Assembly (NCBI RefSeq): GCF_021991925.1
Contig: NZ_RXZI01000002.1
Location: forward strand, 682,001-746,000
DNA: 64,000 nucleotides
Reading direction: 5' to 3'
Source of the DNA: Sutcliffiella horikoshii
Lineage (GTDB): Bacteria; Bacillota; Bacilli; Bacillales; Bacillaceae_I
Shown: one piece after another, positions 28,498-37,892 of the stretch
Layout of the letters: every line of letters starts with the position of its first letter
How positions within the stretch are numbered: the first letter of the stretch is position 1
Notes under the pieces: model-generated
Database searches by the model: none
What the model was told of the DNA's origin: nothing
Seen by the model: only the letters and a program-made list of their open reading frames with translations
Position numbers and translations under genes: made by a program

Positions 28498-28552
28498 AAA
28501 CATCCCCTCTGTCTAAGATTACCGTTAGTTTTTCCTAGACAATAGGGGATTA
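28498..28552 (-). terminator. Terminator-like hairpin that contains the next gene's ribosome site
   Basis: Read on the minus strand, ATCCCCT..TGTCTA pairs with TAGACA..AGGGGAT, followed by GTTTTTTT and then ATG. AGGGGATG in the 3' arm is the only ribosome-binding site for the 28493 start. Confidence 0.65.
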
Positions 28553-28578
28553 TTTATGATGATGAGGCATAAAGTAAA

Positions 28579-28845
28579 TTACACTACCTCATATAAAAAC
28601 GAACGCAATTCGGCGGCATCCTCTTCCGACAACTGGTAGGCGTGTTCCAGATAGCCTGGCTCGTCCAGATCATCGCTGCCGATAATCGCAAAACGGTTGC
28701 CCTGTATATCCAGTACAAGGCTTTTTCCATAGTATCGGTCAGACTTGACAATGGCCAAATCAAAACGACTGCTTTCCCCCATAAAGCTGACAAAGCGAGT
28801 TTTCGTATCTACTGTATCATCGTATAAAAAGAATTTTTCTCCCAT
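28579..28845 (-). CDS. DUF3055 / SAV0927-like protein
   Basis: An 88-aa cytosolic protein with the family core FFLYDDTVDTKTRFVSFMGE, followed by RFDLAIVKSDRYYGKSLVLD and a C-terminal EEDAAELRSFL helix. GGAGGTTATC precedes the ATG. Function unknown; broadly conserved next to yut genes in Bacillales. Confidence 0.75.
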   Translation of the reverse strand: MGEKFFLYDDTVDTKTRFVSFMGESSRFDLAIVKSDRYYGKSLVLDIQGNRFAIIGSDDLDEPGYLEHAYQLSEEDAAELRSFLYEVV

Positions 28846-29013
28846 TATGGATAACCTCCTCCGTGCATCTTTTCTTAGTATAACAAATACAACCGGTTTC
28901 TTGTTAACAGATATTTTCCGCCCTTGTCATATATGGGCTTATTTTTTGTGATAAAATAAAGACATTACACAGCTAAAACAACAACCAAGATGATAAACAA
29001 AGGAGATAGGGAT

Positions 29014-29451
29014 ATGTACTTTGTGGATAGGGAGAAAATTGGACAGACCTTGCTTTATATTGAAGAGAATATCAAGGTTTTTGACAAGCATCCATCCTGG
29101 AGCACCTCCATCGAAAAGAAGGCCCTTGAGCGAATTGCGGTAGCGGTCATTGAAGGCATATTGGATGTGGGAAATGCGATGATTGACGGCTTTATTATGC
29201 GAGACCCTGGAAGCTACGAGGACATCATTGATATTCTTGAAGATGAGAAAGTGGTGACATCCGGCCTGGCGCAGCAACTTAAAGCGCTTGTACGCATGCG
29301 CAAAACGCTTGTGCAGGATTATCTTTTAATTGATCACTCCGAGGTAGAGGGTTGTCTGGAAGATGTGAAAGATGGGATAGTGGAATTTAGTGAAGCTGTC
29401 CGCAGCTATTTAGAAAATGAGCTTGGGCCTGTGTCCGCATTCAAGAATTAA
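29014..29451 (+). CDS. yutE: HepT-like (DUF86) protein YutE
   Basis: A 145-aa all-helical HEPN/DUF86 protein. In toxins of this fold the active site is RX4HXY, but here the corresponding segment is RKTLVQDYLLID, with Gln in place of His. No MntA-type nucleotidyltransferase lies beside it. Hence it is probably a housekeeping relative rather than a toxin. ATG 29014 follows AAAGGAGA by 7 bases; the in-frame start at 28990 is upstream of that site. Confidence 0.85.
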   Translation: MYFVDREKIGQTLLYIEENIKVFDKHPSWSTSIEKKALERIAVAVIEGILDVGNAMIDGFIMRDPGSYEDIIDILEDEKVVTSGLAQQLKALVRMRKTLVQDYLLIDHSEVEGCLEDVKDGIVEFSEAVRSYLENELGPVSAFKN

Positions 29452-29454
29452 AAT

Positions 29455-29487
29455 GGGAACGCTTTCTTTATGAGAGGGCGTTCTTTT
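29455..29487 (+). terminator. yutE terminator
   Basis: GAACGC/GCGTTC stem followed by TTTT. Confidence 0.6.
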
Positions 29488-29638
29488 GCTTTGTCTATGA
29501 TTTGATAGCTGGTAATTAGAGCAAAGGTGTAAGGCAGAGTTTTTTCTTTTAAAGGATTAGCAAATTGTGCTAACATGAACAGGTTGGAAAATACTTAAAC
29601 TAATGCAAGGACCATACAGTAGTGGAGAGTGAATATAG

Positions 29639-30409
29639 ATGAAGAAGTATCAAGGATATTTGATTGACCTTGACGGTACCATGTACCGAGGAAAAGAGAA
29701 AATTGAAGAGGCAAGCCATTTTGTAAAGGCATTATTCGATAAAAAGATACCATACCTTTTTGTAACCAATAATTCTTCCAGAACGCCACAGCAGGTTGCA
29801 CAGAAATTAAGGGACTTCGGCATCCCTACTTTGGACGAGCAAGTATTTACAACTAGTAATGCTACCGCCAACTATATTTATGAGTATAAGCCTGAAGCAA
29901 AGATCTATGTGATCGGGGAGGAAGGAATCAGAACTGCTTTGATGGAGAAAGGCTTTGAATTGGTGGAAGACGGGGCAGATGTTGTCGTAAGCGGAATTGA
30001 CCGCTCCATCAGCTACGAAAAGCTTGCACTTGGTGCCATTAATATTCGTAATGGAGCACGATTTATTTCCACTAATGGCGATATTGCCATCCCGACGGAA
30101 CGTGGCCTTTTGCCGGGGAACGGTTCCTTAACTTCCGTCCTGACGGTTTCAACTGAAACGCAGCCAACCTTCATTGGGAAGCCTGAAAAAGTCATTATGG
30201 AGCAGGCGATGAAGGTGTTAGGCGTTCCACGTAGTGATGTGTTGATGGTGGGGGATAACTATCATACGGATATTAAGGCAGGGATGAATGCTGGAATGGA
30301 CACGTTGCTTGTGCACACAGGCGTGACAACTAAGGCACATCTGGAAACGTATGAAGAGCAGCCAACGTATACAGCGCAGTCTTTGGCTGAATGGATAGAG
30401 AAAATATAA
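29639..30409 (+). CDS. yutF: HAD-superfamily phosphatase YutF (NagD-like)
   Basis: A 256-aa HAD phosphatase of the NagD/class IIA type, probably acting on sugar or nucleotide monophosphates. Motif I is DLDGTMYRG (nucleophile and acid Asp), motif II the Thr/Ser-bearing LFVTNNSSRTP, motif III Lys in GKPEKVIM, and motif IV VGDNYHTDI. All catalytic residues are present. Confidence 0.9.
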   Translation: MKKYQGYLIDLDGTMYRGKEKIEEASHFVKALFDKKIPYLFVTNNSSRTPQQVAQKLRDFGIPTLDEQVFTTSNATANYIYEYKPEAKIYVIGEEGIRTALMEKGFELVEDGADVVVSGIDRSISYEKLALGAINIRNGARFISTNGDIAIPTERGLLPGNGSLTSVLTVSTETQPTFIGKPEKVIMEQAMKVLGVPRSDVLMVGDNYHTDIKAGMNAGMDTLLVHTGVTTKAHLETYEEQPTYTAQSLAEWIEKI

Positions 30410-30429
30410 GCTAACTATAAATTACAAAT

Positions 30430-30455
30430 GGCTACAATCTTGGAGAAAAGAGCCT
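30430..30455 (-). repeat. Solo end of the ~183-bp dispersed element
   Basis: The complement reads AGGCTCTTTTCTCCAAGATT and then GTAGCC, matching the left terminus of the 4126, 33332 and 38570 copies. The rest of the element is absent. Confidence 0.5.
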
Positions 30456-30456
30456 A

Positions 30457-30506
30457 AAAAAACCAGACTTTTTGCTATTTAAGTTATAGCTCCAGTCTGG
30501 TTTTTA
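30457..30506. terminator. Terminator between convergent yutF and yutG
   Basis: AAAACCAGACT and AGTCTGGTTTTTA pair across a 24-base loop with A and T runs. Confidence 0.75.
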
Positions 30507-30510
30507 TTGG

Positions 30511-31011
30511 TTATTCTGTATTTGCTGCTCTATGTGCCAAGCGGCTTGATGCTGCAGCGGCAATCGCTCCGACGATATCATCAAGGAATGTGTGCACCTT
30601 TCCAGAGCTTTTGTCATTCAGGCTTTCTAGAATTCCAGGCTTTAGTTTGTCAATATACCCGTAATTGGTGAAGCCGATGGAGCCATAAACGTTAACAATG
30701 GATAATGCCAAAACCTCATCTACTCCATACAAGCCTTCATCATCACGCAATATCCGCAAAAGCGGTTCTTGAATCTTTCCTTGCTCGGCTAAAATGTCTA
30801 ATTCAATAGCTGTAAGAATGGTATTTTGAACTTCGCGCTTGGAAAGAACGCGATCGACATTTTCCAGACACTCCGAACGTTCAAGGGCAGGATGGTACTT
30901 CGATTGCAAAAAGTACACCAACTTGGCAATATCATCCATCGTCACCCCGCGCTCCTCCAACAAAGCCCTAGCCTTTCTCTCTACTTCATCCATACTCTCA
31001 AAATTCTTCAT
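30511..31011 (-). CDS. yutG: Phosphatidylglycerophosphatase A-like protein YutG
   Basis: A 166-aa protein related to PgpA but without obvious membrane helices. Conserved features are NVYGSIGFTNYGYIDKLKPG and the C-terminal acidic motif HTFLDDIVGAIAAAASSRLAH, the DD pair being part of the PgpA-family site. The start is ambiguous between ATG 31011 and GTG 31020. Physiological substrate unknown. Confidence 0.82.
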   Translation of the reverse strand: MKNFESMDEVERKARALLEERGVTMDDIAKLVYFLQSKYHPALERSECLENVDRVLSKREVQNTILTAIELDILAEQGKIQEPLLRILRDDEGLYGVDEVLALSIVNVYGSIGFTNYGYIDKLKPGILESLNDKSSGKVHTFLDDIVGAIAAAASSRLAHRAANTE

Positions 31012-31040
31012 CCGGCTCACCCATCTTCTATAATATAGTC

Positions 31041-31097
31041 GAGGGGGTCAGACCCCTCTTTAACGCATTAGAGCAGTGAGGGTCAGACCCCTCTTTT
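31041..31097. repeat. Paired GGGGTCAGACCCC hairpin element (copy 1)
   Basis: Two palindromes (GGGGTCAGACCCC and AGGGTCAGACCCCT) flank CTTTAACGCATTAGAGCAGTG. The second copy is at 34268-34327 with nearly the same linker. It lies upstream of yutG on its template side. Confidence 0.8.
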
Positions 31098-31249
31098 TTC
31101 TCTCTTTACCCTTTATTCCCTTATCGGCAAGAAAAAATAGCTTTTAATGTGATTTTTGTTGGTAAAGGCGTTTGGCTAAAGTTTATTTCTAACAAGTTTT
31201 CTCCATTTCCTTCATATAGTTGGTACTAGGGATAAAGGAGGGAACTTAG

Positions 31250-32257
31250 TTGAAGCAGTCTATCTATGAACAATATGATTTAAGGGTGGAAAGGAAACAA
31301 AGGGTGCGGCAGTTTGATGCTTTCTGGGCTAATCGGGTGCTCTACATCATGGTACCTGTTGGTCACTTGGAGGAGGAGGAAGTTGATGAACTTCAAAAGA
31401 TAAGTGACTATATGATACGCACGCACCAAGATATATATGTTAGTTCTTTTGTGAAAAATAAAAGTGATTCCTATATTACGGAAATAGAAGGAAAGAAGAT
31501 CGCGCTATTCAGAATGCCCTACAACAATAACACTCTCCAACTTTATGTCGGAAAGGAATTGGCAACCTTCCACTATCATGCAAGAAGCTTCCCGTCAAAA
31601 GTGACAGCCATTAATCGTGTCGGACAGTGGAAAGATTTATGGGTGAAAAGAATCGATCAAATGGAAAGCTTTTTCAGGGAAAAAGTAAGAAGCAATCCGG
31701 TAGATGTATTTGATACTCTTTTTGTAGAGTCTTTTCCTTACTATTTAGGTTTAACCGAAAATGCCATACAGTATCTAGTTGACACGGAGCTAGATGATAG
31801 CCCGATGATCAATGATGCGGCAACCTTATGTCACCATCGATTCACAGATCTTACTTGGCAACAGAACCAATGGATGAAGCTTCCGACAGACTGGATATTC
31901 GATCATGCCAGCAGAGACCTTTCTGAATGGATACGGGCCGAGTGTCGAAAAGGAATGGATATGAACCCGGCGAAAATACAGACCTTCTTGCAAGATTATG
32001 AAAGGGTCTCCCCGCTTTCCAGTTTTTCCTGGAGACTTTTATATGCACGCCTCGTATTTCCGGTCCACTATTTAGAATGTGTAGAGGATTATTATACGAG
32101 TGGTCCTGTGGCAGACAAAAAATGGCATGAAGATAGGATGAGAGGCGTTTTGCGATCATCTACCTATTATGAACACTTCCTTGGGAATTTTTATGATCTG
32201 GCGGGTGTGCCTGCCAAGACTTATGGCATCCCAATATTGGACTGGGTAAAAAATTAA
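31250..32257 (+). CDS. yutH: Spore coat-associated protein YutH
   Basis: A 335-aa protein of the CotS/YutH kinase-like fold group found in spore coats. It begins at TTG 31250 after AAGGAGGGAAC. Recognisable segments are YITEIEGKKIALFRMPYNNN, RVGQWKDLWVKRIDQME and a C-terminal IPILDWVKN. Kinase catalytic motifs are not convincingly intact. Expressed probably in the mother cell, but no sigma-K/E promoter was confirmed. Confidence 0.82.
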   Translation: MKQSIYEQYDLRVERKQRVRQFDAFWANRVLYIMVPVGHLEEEEVDELQKISDYMIRTHQDIYVSSFVKNKSDSYITEIEGKKIALFRMPYNNNTLQLYVGKELATFHYHARSFPSKVTAINRVGQWKDLWVKRIDQMESFFREKVRSNPVDVFDTLFVESFPYYLGLTENAIQYLVDTELDDSPMINDAATLCHHRFTDLTWQQNQWMKLPTDWIFDHASRDLSEWIRAECRKGMDMNPAKIQTFLQDYERVSPLSSFSWRLLYARLVFPVHYLECVEDYYTSGPVADKKWHEDRMRGVLRSSTYYEHFLGNFYDLAGVPAKTYGIPILDWVKN

Positions 32258-32361
32258 GCGTTTTCCCTATATAGGTATGTATCGGAAAAGCCATGAGTGA
32301 TAAAATGACAATAATTGTAGTAGCAATCATTCCAGACAACATGAAGCAGGGAGAGAAGAAG

Positions 32362-33327
32362 ATGACAAGGCCTTATGTATTCATTACGAGAAAGCTAGCA
32401 GAAGAGATATTGGTTCCATTAAGGGAAATGGCAGATGTGGAGATGTGGAACAGTGAGAGCGAGGCAGTCCCCCGGGAAGTTTTGATGCAAGAGGCCCGGA
32501 AAGCGGACGCATTGCTGACAATGCTCTCCGACAAAGTGGATATAGAGCTTTTAGATCAATCGCCTAATCTTAAAGTGGTGGCGAACCTTGCAGTCGGCTA
32601 TGACAACATTGATGTGGAAGCTGCCTCTGAAAGGGGAATTAAGGTTTGCAATACTCCGGATGTACTGACGGAAACAACCGCTGACCTTACCTTTGCTTTA
32701 ATGATGGCCACGGCTAGACGAATTACAGAAGCTCAAGAATTTGTAAAGGCTGGGCAATGGAAAAGCTGGAGTCCATACCTACTTGCCGGGGCGGATGTGT
32801 ATCATAAAACAATCGGGATTGTGGGTATGGGGAAAATAGGGCAGGCAGTGGCAAGACGTGCAAGAGGGTTTGGGATGGAAGTGCTTTATCATAACAGAAG
32901 CCGTCATATGGAAGCGGAGCAGGAGGTAGGTGCGTCTTATCGCACCTTTGAAAAGTTACTCGAGGAATCCGATTTCGTTGTTTGTCTGACTCCTTTAACG
33001 GAAGCAACGCGACACTTGTTTGATCAAGCTGCATTTAATCGGATGAAAAAGTCCGCTTTCTTTATCAATGTCGGCAGGGGGCAAGTGGTTGATGAGGAGG
33101 CATTGATAGAAGCGTTGCAATCCAATGTCATTGCTGGTGCCGGTCTTGATGTATTCTATCAAGAACCTATTGGAGCAGACCATCCTCTATTGCAGTTGCC
33201 GCAGGTTGTAGCAATTCCGCATATCGGAAGTGCAAGTGTAGAAACGAGAACGACGATGATGAAGTTATCCCGTGATAATATTATGGCGGTACTTCATGGG
33301 GAAGAACCAAAAACGAAAGTTAGATAA
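32362..33327 (+). CDS. D-2-hydroxyacid (glycerate/glyoxylate) dehydrogenase
   Basis: NAD(P)-dependent oxidoreductase of 321 aa. The Rossmann motif is GIVGMGKIGQAVARRARGFG, the catalytic Arg lies in GLDV-type loops after VNVGRGQVVDEEAL, with Glu in FYQEP and His in PHIGSAS. Closest in look to glyoxylate/hydroxypyruvate reductases (GyaR/GhrB). ATG 32362 (MTRPYVFITRK) is chosen because GGGAGAGAAG precedes it; the upstream extension is not family-like. Confidence 0.85.
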   Translation: MTRPYVFITRKLAEEILVPLREMADVEMWNSESEAVPREVLMQEARKADALLTMLSDKVDIELLDQSPNLKVVANLAVGYDNIDVEAASERGIKVCNTPDVLTETTADLTFALMMATARRITEAQEFVKAGQWKSWSPYLLAGADVYHKTIGIVGMGKIGQAVARRARGFGMEVLYHNRSRHMEAEQEVGASYRTFEKLLEESDFVVCLTPLTEATRHLFDQAAFNRMKKSAFFINVGRGQVVDEEALIEALQSNVIAGAGLDVFYQEPIGADHPLLQLPQVVAIPHIGSASVETRTTMMKLSRDNIMAVLHGEEPKTKVR

Positions 33328-33331
33328 CTAA

Positions 33332-33512
33332 GGCTCTTTTCTCAAAGGTTGTTGCTATTCAAGTAAAAAGTCGGCAATCGGACTTTTTACTGCTTACTTA
33401 CTCTAACCATGCATGTAGCATATTCAGTTTTGCAGGGAAAAGAGCACGATAGTATTGAATATATCGGTCGGTTTAAAAATACGTAAAAGCAACAAAGCTT
33501 ACGAAAATAGCC
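33332..33512 (+). mobile_element. Dispersed ~183-bp repeat element (copy 2)
   Basis: Runs from GGCTCTTTTCTCAAAGGTTG to AGCAACAAAGCTTACGAAAA and TAGCC. Terminal repeats match at 19 of 25 positions. Internal hairpin AGTAAAAAGTC..GACTTTTTACT. It starts 5 bp after the dehydrogenase stop and has no coding potential. Confidence 0.7.
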
Positions 33513-33517
33513 ATAAT

Positions 33518-33569
33518 AAAAAGCCGGATTTTAGTCCACATACAAGTGGGGCTAAAATCCGGCTTTTTA
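33518..33569. terminator. Bidirectional terminator
   Basis: AAAAGCCGGATTTTAG and CTAAAATCCGGCTTTTT pair, with GTCC..GGGG further in. Serves the plus unit and the convergent 33580 gene. Confidence 0.85.
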
Positions 33570-33579
33570 GTTCAATACC

Positions 33580-34002
33580 TTATGAGGATTTAGCCATTGC
33601 AGATGCTTGTTTATTTCTCGGGAATGCTGCAAGGTACCATGATATATTTGCTAAGCAATATAAAGCGCACATGCCTAAAAGCGGGTAAAATGCTGATAAG
33701 GATAAAGCCGTCATTCCGATGATCGTGGCAGTGATCATGATGGCTACCATGGTGAATAGTCCGAGGAAGGAAAGTACTGCCATCAGATACTTCATCCAAT
33801 TTACTCCTGCATGATAGATTACTAATGGGACGGCATATAACATGACTATCATGGCAATTGATAGCCACATTCCTGTTGAATTGAATTGATTGGCATTGGG
33901 ACCTAACTCTGACAAGGGTGACAATGAAACAAAAACAATCACCATACTGAACAAAAATGCAGAGATTAAGGTCACTATCGTCATTATGCTCTTATTGTTC
34001 AT
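33580..34002 (-). CDS. DUF5391-like four-helix membrane protein
   Basis: A 140-aa integral membrane protein with four hydrophobic helices and a short basic tail. The loop SLSPLSELGPNANQFNSTGM after helix 1 resembles DUF5391 proteins of Bacillus. No function is known. GGAGGTTCCA precedes the ATG. Stands alone. Confidence 0.6.
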   Translation of the reverse strand: MNNKSIMTIVTLISAFLFSMVIVFVSLSPLSELGPNANQFNSTGMWLSIAMIVMLYAVPLVIYHAGVNWMKYLMAVLSFLGLFTMVAIMITATIIGMTALSLSAFYPLLGMCALYCLANISWYLAAFPRNKQASAMAKSS

Positions 34003-34193
34003 TGGAACCTCCTTTCTGTGGGGAGTTATAAGTATTGTGTTTCACCAGCCCATGCCTCTTACTAGTACGATAGTAATTGGAAAAAGTTTCATAAAAATCA
34101 TCATCGACACATTCCCTTATTCAAACAAATATTTTTCCTTTACTCCCCCAACGCAGTAAACGCTTACACACAAAAAACGTGAAAATTACCCCC
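34003..34193. other. Intergenic region between membrane gene and threonine operon
   Basis: AT-rich; presumed promoter of the 34002 minus-strand gene. I see no gene in it. Confidence 0.4.
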
Positions 34194-34222
34194 TTGTCAA
34201 GCATACAAAACCAAACTATAAT
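34194..34222 (+). promoter_or_regulatory. Sigma-A promoter of hom-thrC-thrB
   Basis: TTGTCA (34194-34199), 17 bp, TATAAT (34217-34222). Predicted leader of about 110 nt. Confidence 0.8.
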
Positions 34223-34267
34223 GTCCATTATATAAAAACAAATGTACACACAGGGAAGACAAAAAGA

Positions 34268-34327
34268 AAAAGGGGTCAGACCCCCTTTAGTGCTTTAGAG
34301 CAGTGAGGGTCAGACCCCCTTTAGGGG
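34268..34327 (+). repeat. Paired GGGGTCAGACCCC hairpin element (copy 2) in the hom leader
   Basis: Two palindromes joined by CTTTAGTGCTTTAGAGCAGTG end 4 bp from the hom ribosome site. The final CCCC..TTTA..GGGG allows an alternative stem with the GGGGAGTG ribosome-binding sequence at 34324-34331. Confidence 0.75.
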
Positions 34328-34338
34328 AGTGAAGCGAA

Positions 34339-35637
34339 ATGAAGGTGATTTCGGTTGGTTTGTTGGGGTTAGGTACGGTTGGTTGTGGGGTTGTGAAGAT
34401 TGTGGAGAGTCATCAGGATAAGTTGATGCATCAGGTGGGGTGTCCGGTTAGGGTGAAGAAGGCGCTTGTGAAGGAGTTGCATAAGGAGCGGCTGGTGGAT
34501 TTGGATCCGGAATTGTTGACGTTACATGCGGAGGAAGTTTTGGATGATCCGGAGATTGATGTGGTCATTGAAGTGATGGGCGGGGTGGAAGAGACCCGAC
34601 ATCACATTCTAAGGGCACTTCATAACAAAAAGCATGTTGTCACTGCCAACAAAGATCTGATGGCCGTATATGGCTCCGAATTACTGGCTGCTGCAGCCGA
34701 GAACCATTGTGATCTATTTTATGAAGCGAGTGTCGCTGGTGGTATTCCTATCCTGAGAAGCTTGGTTGATGGCCTTGCATCAGATAGAATCACCAAAATG
34801 ATGGGGATTGTGAATGGAACGACAAACTTCATCCTGACAAAGATGAATAACGAAGGTTCTTCCTATGAGGAAGTGTTGAAGGAAGCACAGGCACTGGGAT
34901 TTGCCGAAGCCGATCCAACTGCAGATGTGGAAGGAATCGACGCGGCAAGGAAAATGGCCATCCTCTCCACGCTTGGATTTTCCATGAACATCGAACTCAA
35001 GGACGTTCAGGTAAAAGGTATCAGTGCCGTATCCGAAGAGGACTTGAACTACAGCAAAAAGCTTGGCTACACGATGAAGCTGATCGGCATTGCCCATCGT
35101 GAAAAAGAAAAGGTCGAGGTCAGCGTACAGCCAACACTTCTACCGCATGCACATCCATTGGCAAGTGTTCAAAACGAATACAACGCTGTCTATGTCTACG
35201 GGGAAGCAGTTGGGGAAACGATGTTCTATGGACCAGGTGCAGGCAGCCTTCCGACAGCAACAGCCGTTGTATCCGACTTAGTTGGAGTAATGAAGAACAT
35301 GCGCCTTGGTGTTAATGGAAAAAGCATGGTCTCCCCTCAATTCCAGAAAACCTTAAAGGATAAGGCTGAGGTCCAGGCAAAGCACTTTCTTCGCGTTCAT
35401 GTAGAAGATGAAGTCGGGGTGCTCTCCCATATTACGAATCTATTTTCACAAAAAGGTGTCAGCTTCGAGAAAATCTTGCAGCTTCCATTAAAGGAAGATG
35501 CTTTGGCGGAAGTGGTGGTTGTCACGCACCACGCCTCCTTACAGCGCTATGAGAATTTACTAGAAGAGCTTGCCGATATGAAGTACGTGAAAGAAATCAA
35601 GAGCAGTTACCGGGTGGAAGGAGAAGTGGCCGTATGA
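34339..35637 (+). CDS. hom: Homoserine dehydrogenase
   Basis: Reduces aspartate semialdehyde to homoserine, the branch to threonine and methionine (432 aa). N-terminal Rossmann motif [12 protein letters not shown], catalytic Lys region [11 protein letters not shown], substrate segment [14 protein letters not shown], and a C-terminal ACT domain ([16 protein letters not shown]) for allosteric control. GGGAGTG precedes the ATG by 7 bases. The first ~220 bp are strikingly poor in C and rich in G/T relative to the rest. Overlaps thrC by ATGA. Confidence 0.95.
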   Translation: MKVISVGLLGLGTVGCGVVKIVESHQDKLMHQVGCPVRVKKALVKELHKERLVDLDPELLTLHAEEVLDDPEIDVVIEVMGGVEETRHHILRALHNKKHVVTANKDLMAVYGSELLAAAAENHCDLFYEASVAGGIPILRSLVDGLASDRITKMMGIVNGTTNFILTKMNNEGSSYEEVLKEAQALGFAEADPTADVEGIDAARKMAILSTLGFSMNIELKDVQVKGISAVSEEDLNYSKKLGYTMKLIGIAHREKEKVEVSVQPTLLPHAHPLASVQNEYNAVYVYGEAVGETMFYGPGAGSLPTATAVVSDLVGVMKNMRLGVNGKSMVSPQFQKTLKDKAEVQAKHFLRVHVEDEVGVLSHITNLFSQKGVSFEKILQLPLKEDALAEVVVVTHHASLQRYENLLEELADMKYVKEIKSSYRVEGEVAV

Positions 35638-36692
35638 TGTGGAGGGGTCTAGTCAAGGAATATAGCAACTATTTACCAGTAAATGAACGCACACCTAATG
35701 TCTCCCTTCAGGAAGGCAACACCCCCCTTCTTTTTCTAGAAAAGCTCTCTGATCAGCTTGGGGTGGAGCTCCATGTGAAAGTGGAAGGGGCGAACCCGAC
35801 CGGCTCCTTTAAGGATAGAGGCATGGCACTTGCTGTAGCCAAAGCGAAGGAGGAAGGAAGTACAACGGTAGTTTGTGCCTCAACGGGAAACACTTCCGCC
35901 TCAGCCGCTGCTTATGCGGCCAGGGCGGGAATGAAATGTATCGTGGTCATCCCGGATGGAAAAATCGCACAAGGGAAGCTTGCACAGGCTGTAATGTATG
36001 GTGCTGAAATTTACTCCTTGGATGGAAATTTTGATGAGGCACTTCAGATGGTACGGAGATTATCAGAAGAGCTTCCTATCACACTGGTAAACTCTTTGAA
36101 TCCTTATCGGATCGAAGGGCAGAAAACCGCAGCATTCGAAGTGTGCGACCAGCTTGGGAAGGCGCCAGATGTGCTGGCCCTACCTGTTGGGAACGCTGGA
36201 AATATCACAGCCTATTGGCGGGGGTTTCAAGAATATCACCGCATTCACGAATCAGGGTTACCAGAAATGCGTGGATTCGAGGCAGAAGGTGCTGCGGCAA
36301 TCGTGCAGAACCGGGTGATACCGAATCCAGAAACAATTGCGACAGCCATTCGGATCGGAAACCCAGCAAGCTGGGAATACGCTGTCCAGGCAGGGGAAGA
36401 GTCCAATGGGAAGATTGATTTTGTCACCGATGAAGAAATGCTGTACGCGTATAAACTACTTGCTCAAACGGAAGGCGTGTTTGCAGAACCTGCATCAAGT
36501 GCATCTGTTGCTGGAGTCATAAAGCAACTGAAGACAGGGGAACTTTCTAAGGGGAAACAGGTTGTCTGTGTACTGACAGGAAACGGGCTGAAGGATCCTG
36601 TCACTGCCACTAACCATGCCAATGTGAACGTGCAGCAAATCCCGAACGACTATTCACAATTGGTAAAATCATTTGAAGGGGTATCCGTATGA
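35634..36692 (+). CDS. thrC: Threonine synthase
   Basis: PLP enzyme converting O-phosphohomoserine to threonine (352 aa). The PLP Lys is in [11 protein letters not shown] (about residue 60); the phosphate-binding loop is LPVGNAGNI and the Asn/Ser substrate site [18 protein letters not shown]. Start and stop overlap hom and thrB by 4 bp each, so the three cistrons are translationally coupled. Confidence 0.95.
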   Translation: MMWRGLVKEYSNYLPVNERTPNVSLQEGNTPLLFLEKLSDQLGVELHVKVEGANPTGSFKDRGMALAVAKAKEEGSTTVVCASTGNTSASAAAYAARAGMKCIVVIPDGKIAQGKLAQAVMYGAEIYSLDGNFDEALQMVRRLSEELPITLVNSLNPYRIEGQKTAAFEVCDQLGKAPDVLALPVGNAGNITAYWRGFQEYHRIHESGLPEMRGFEAEGAAAIVQNRVIPNPETIATAIRIGNPASWEYAVQAGEESNGKIDFVTDEEMLYAYKLLAQTEGVFAEPASSASVAGVIKQLKTGELSKGKQVVCVLTGNGLKDPVTATNHANVNVQQIPNDYSQLVKSFEGVSV

Positions 36693-37609
36693 CAGAATAT
36701 AGAGACGGATTTGTCATCAAAGTCCCCGGAAGCTCAGCCAATTTAGGACCTGGATTTGATTCAATCGGAATGGCGGTCAATAAATATGTCACGCTTTTTG
36801 TCAACCATGCAGACGAATGGAAGTTTACAAGCGTCCCGCCGCTATCTATAAAAAAAGAAGAAAACATCCTTTGGACTGTGTGTCAGGAGTTACAAAAGCT
36901 CTGGGGGGTGGAAGCTCCCCCTGTACACGTTTTAACTATGAGTGACATACCTTTAGCAAGGGGTCTTGGCAGTAGTGCCGCAGCTATTGTAGGCGCCATT
37001 GAGATCATGAATGTTCTTTGTAATAAAAATTTGTGCCCCGATGAGAAGCTTCAACTTGCAGCCAAATTTGAAGGGCATGCCGATAATGTTGCTGCCTCCC
37101 TATACGGTGGCCTCGTTGTCTCTACCTATCAGGATGATAATTGGGAGTATGTAAAGCTTCCTGTAGAGGATTTGGAGATGGTTGCGGTCATTCCTGATTT
37201 CGAGGCGAAAACAAAGGACTCCCGAGGTTTGTTGCCGAAAAGGCTTGCGTTTGGTGAAGCGGTTGCGGGAAGCAGCCATGCCAATGTTATGCTAGGTGCA
37301 TTTATGTTGAAGAAATGGGATCTTGTCGGAAAGATGATGGAAAGCGATATCTTCCATGAACCATATCGCCAAAAACTGTTTCCTGAATTTCAAAAACTGA
37401 AGGAGAGGGCAGGAGAGGCAGGAGCGTTTGGTGTCACAATCAGCGGTGCCGGACCTACCGTCATCTGCTTTTGTGAGAATGGAAAGGGAAGAAACGTAGT
37501 AAGTGCGCTTGCTTCTGAATTTCCACAGCATAAGGTAGAGCTGTTGCAGGTAAGTAAAATGGGCAGCGAGGTTCATTCCAATCATTTATGTAGGGTGTCT
37601 TCCATATAA
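36689..37609 (+). CDS. thrB: Homoserine kinase
   Basis: GHMP-family kinase (306 aa) phosphorylating homoserine. Motif 1 is [17 protein letters not shown], the ATP loop [15 protein letters not shown], and motif 3 [17 protein letters not shown]. Last gene of the threonine operon, followed by a strong bidirectional terminator. Confidence 0.95.
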   Translation: MTEYRDGFVIKVPGSSANLGPGFDSIGMAVNKYVTLFVNHADEWKFTSVPPLSIKKEENILWTVCQELQKLWGVEAPPVHVLTMSDIPLARGLGSSAAAIVGAIEIMNVLCNKNLCPDEKLQLAAKFEGHADNVAASLYGGLVVSTYQDDNWEYVKLPVEDLEMVAVIPDFEAKTKDSRGLLPKRLAFGEAVAGSSHANVMLGAFMLKKWDLVGKMMESDIFHEPYRQKLFPEFQKLKERAGEAGAFGVTISGAGPTVICFCENGKGRNVVSALASEFPQHKVELLQVSKMGSEVHSNHLCRVSSI

Positions 37610-37611
37610 AC

Positions 37612-37648
37612 AAAAAAACCTGCGAACTGTCTGCTCGCAGGTTTTTTA
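37612..37648. terminator. Bidirectional terminator thrB / yutI
   Basis: AAAAACCTGCGA and TCGCAGGTTTTTT. Confidence 0.85.
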
Positions 37649-37655
37649 TCATTGA

Positions 37656-37892
37656 TTAGAATACTTGCTCTACTTCGATGATGCCTGGTACTTCTTCAAG
37701 TAATGCACGCTCAATACCAGCTTTTAATGTGATAGTGGAACTTGGGCAAGAACCGCATGCACCTAAAAGACGCAACTTTACAATGCCATCTTCCACATCT
37801 ACTAATTCACAGTCCCCTCCGTCACGAAGAAGAAATGGACGTAATTTATCTAGTACTTCCTGAACTTGCGCATTGATTTCCGGGTTAGACAT
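37656..37892 (-). CDS. yutI: NifU C-terminal domain Fe-S scaffold/carrier YutI
   Basis: A 78-aa stand-alone Nfu domain that binds and transfers Fe-S clusters. The CxxC ligand motif is [37 protein letters not shown] is the usual N-terminal helix. It probably delivers clusters made by the SufCDSUB system. Confidence 0.92.
   Translation of the reverse strand: MSNPEINAQVQEVLDKLRPFLLRDGGDCELVDVEDGIVKLRLLGACGSCPSSTITLKAGIERALLEEVPGIIEVEQVF

Noticed and set aside
29014-29451. HEPN/MNT toxin-antitoxin module
   Set aside because: Active-site His missing and no nucleotidyltransferase gene adjacent.
33890-34159. Plus-strand ORF of 89 codons
   Set aside because: Antisense to the start of the 34002 membrane gene and without ribosome site or family resemblance.
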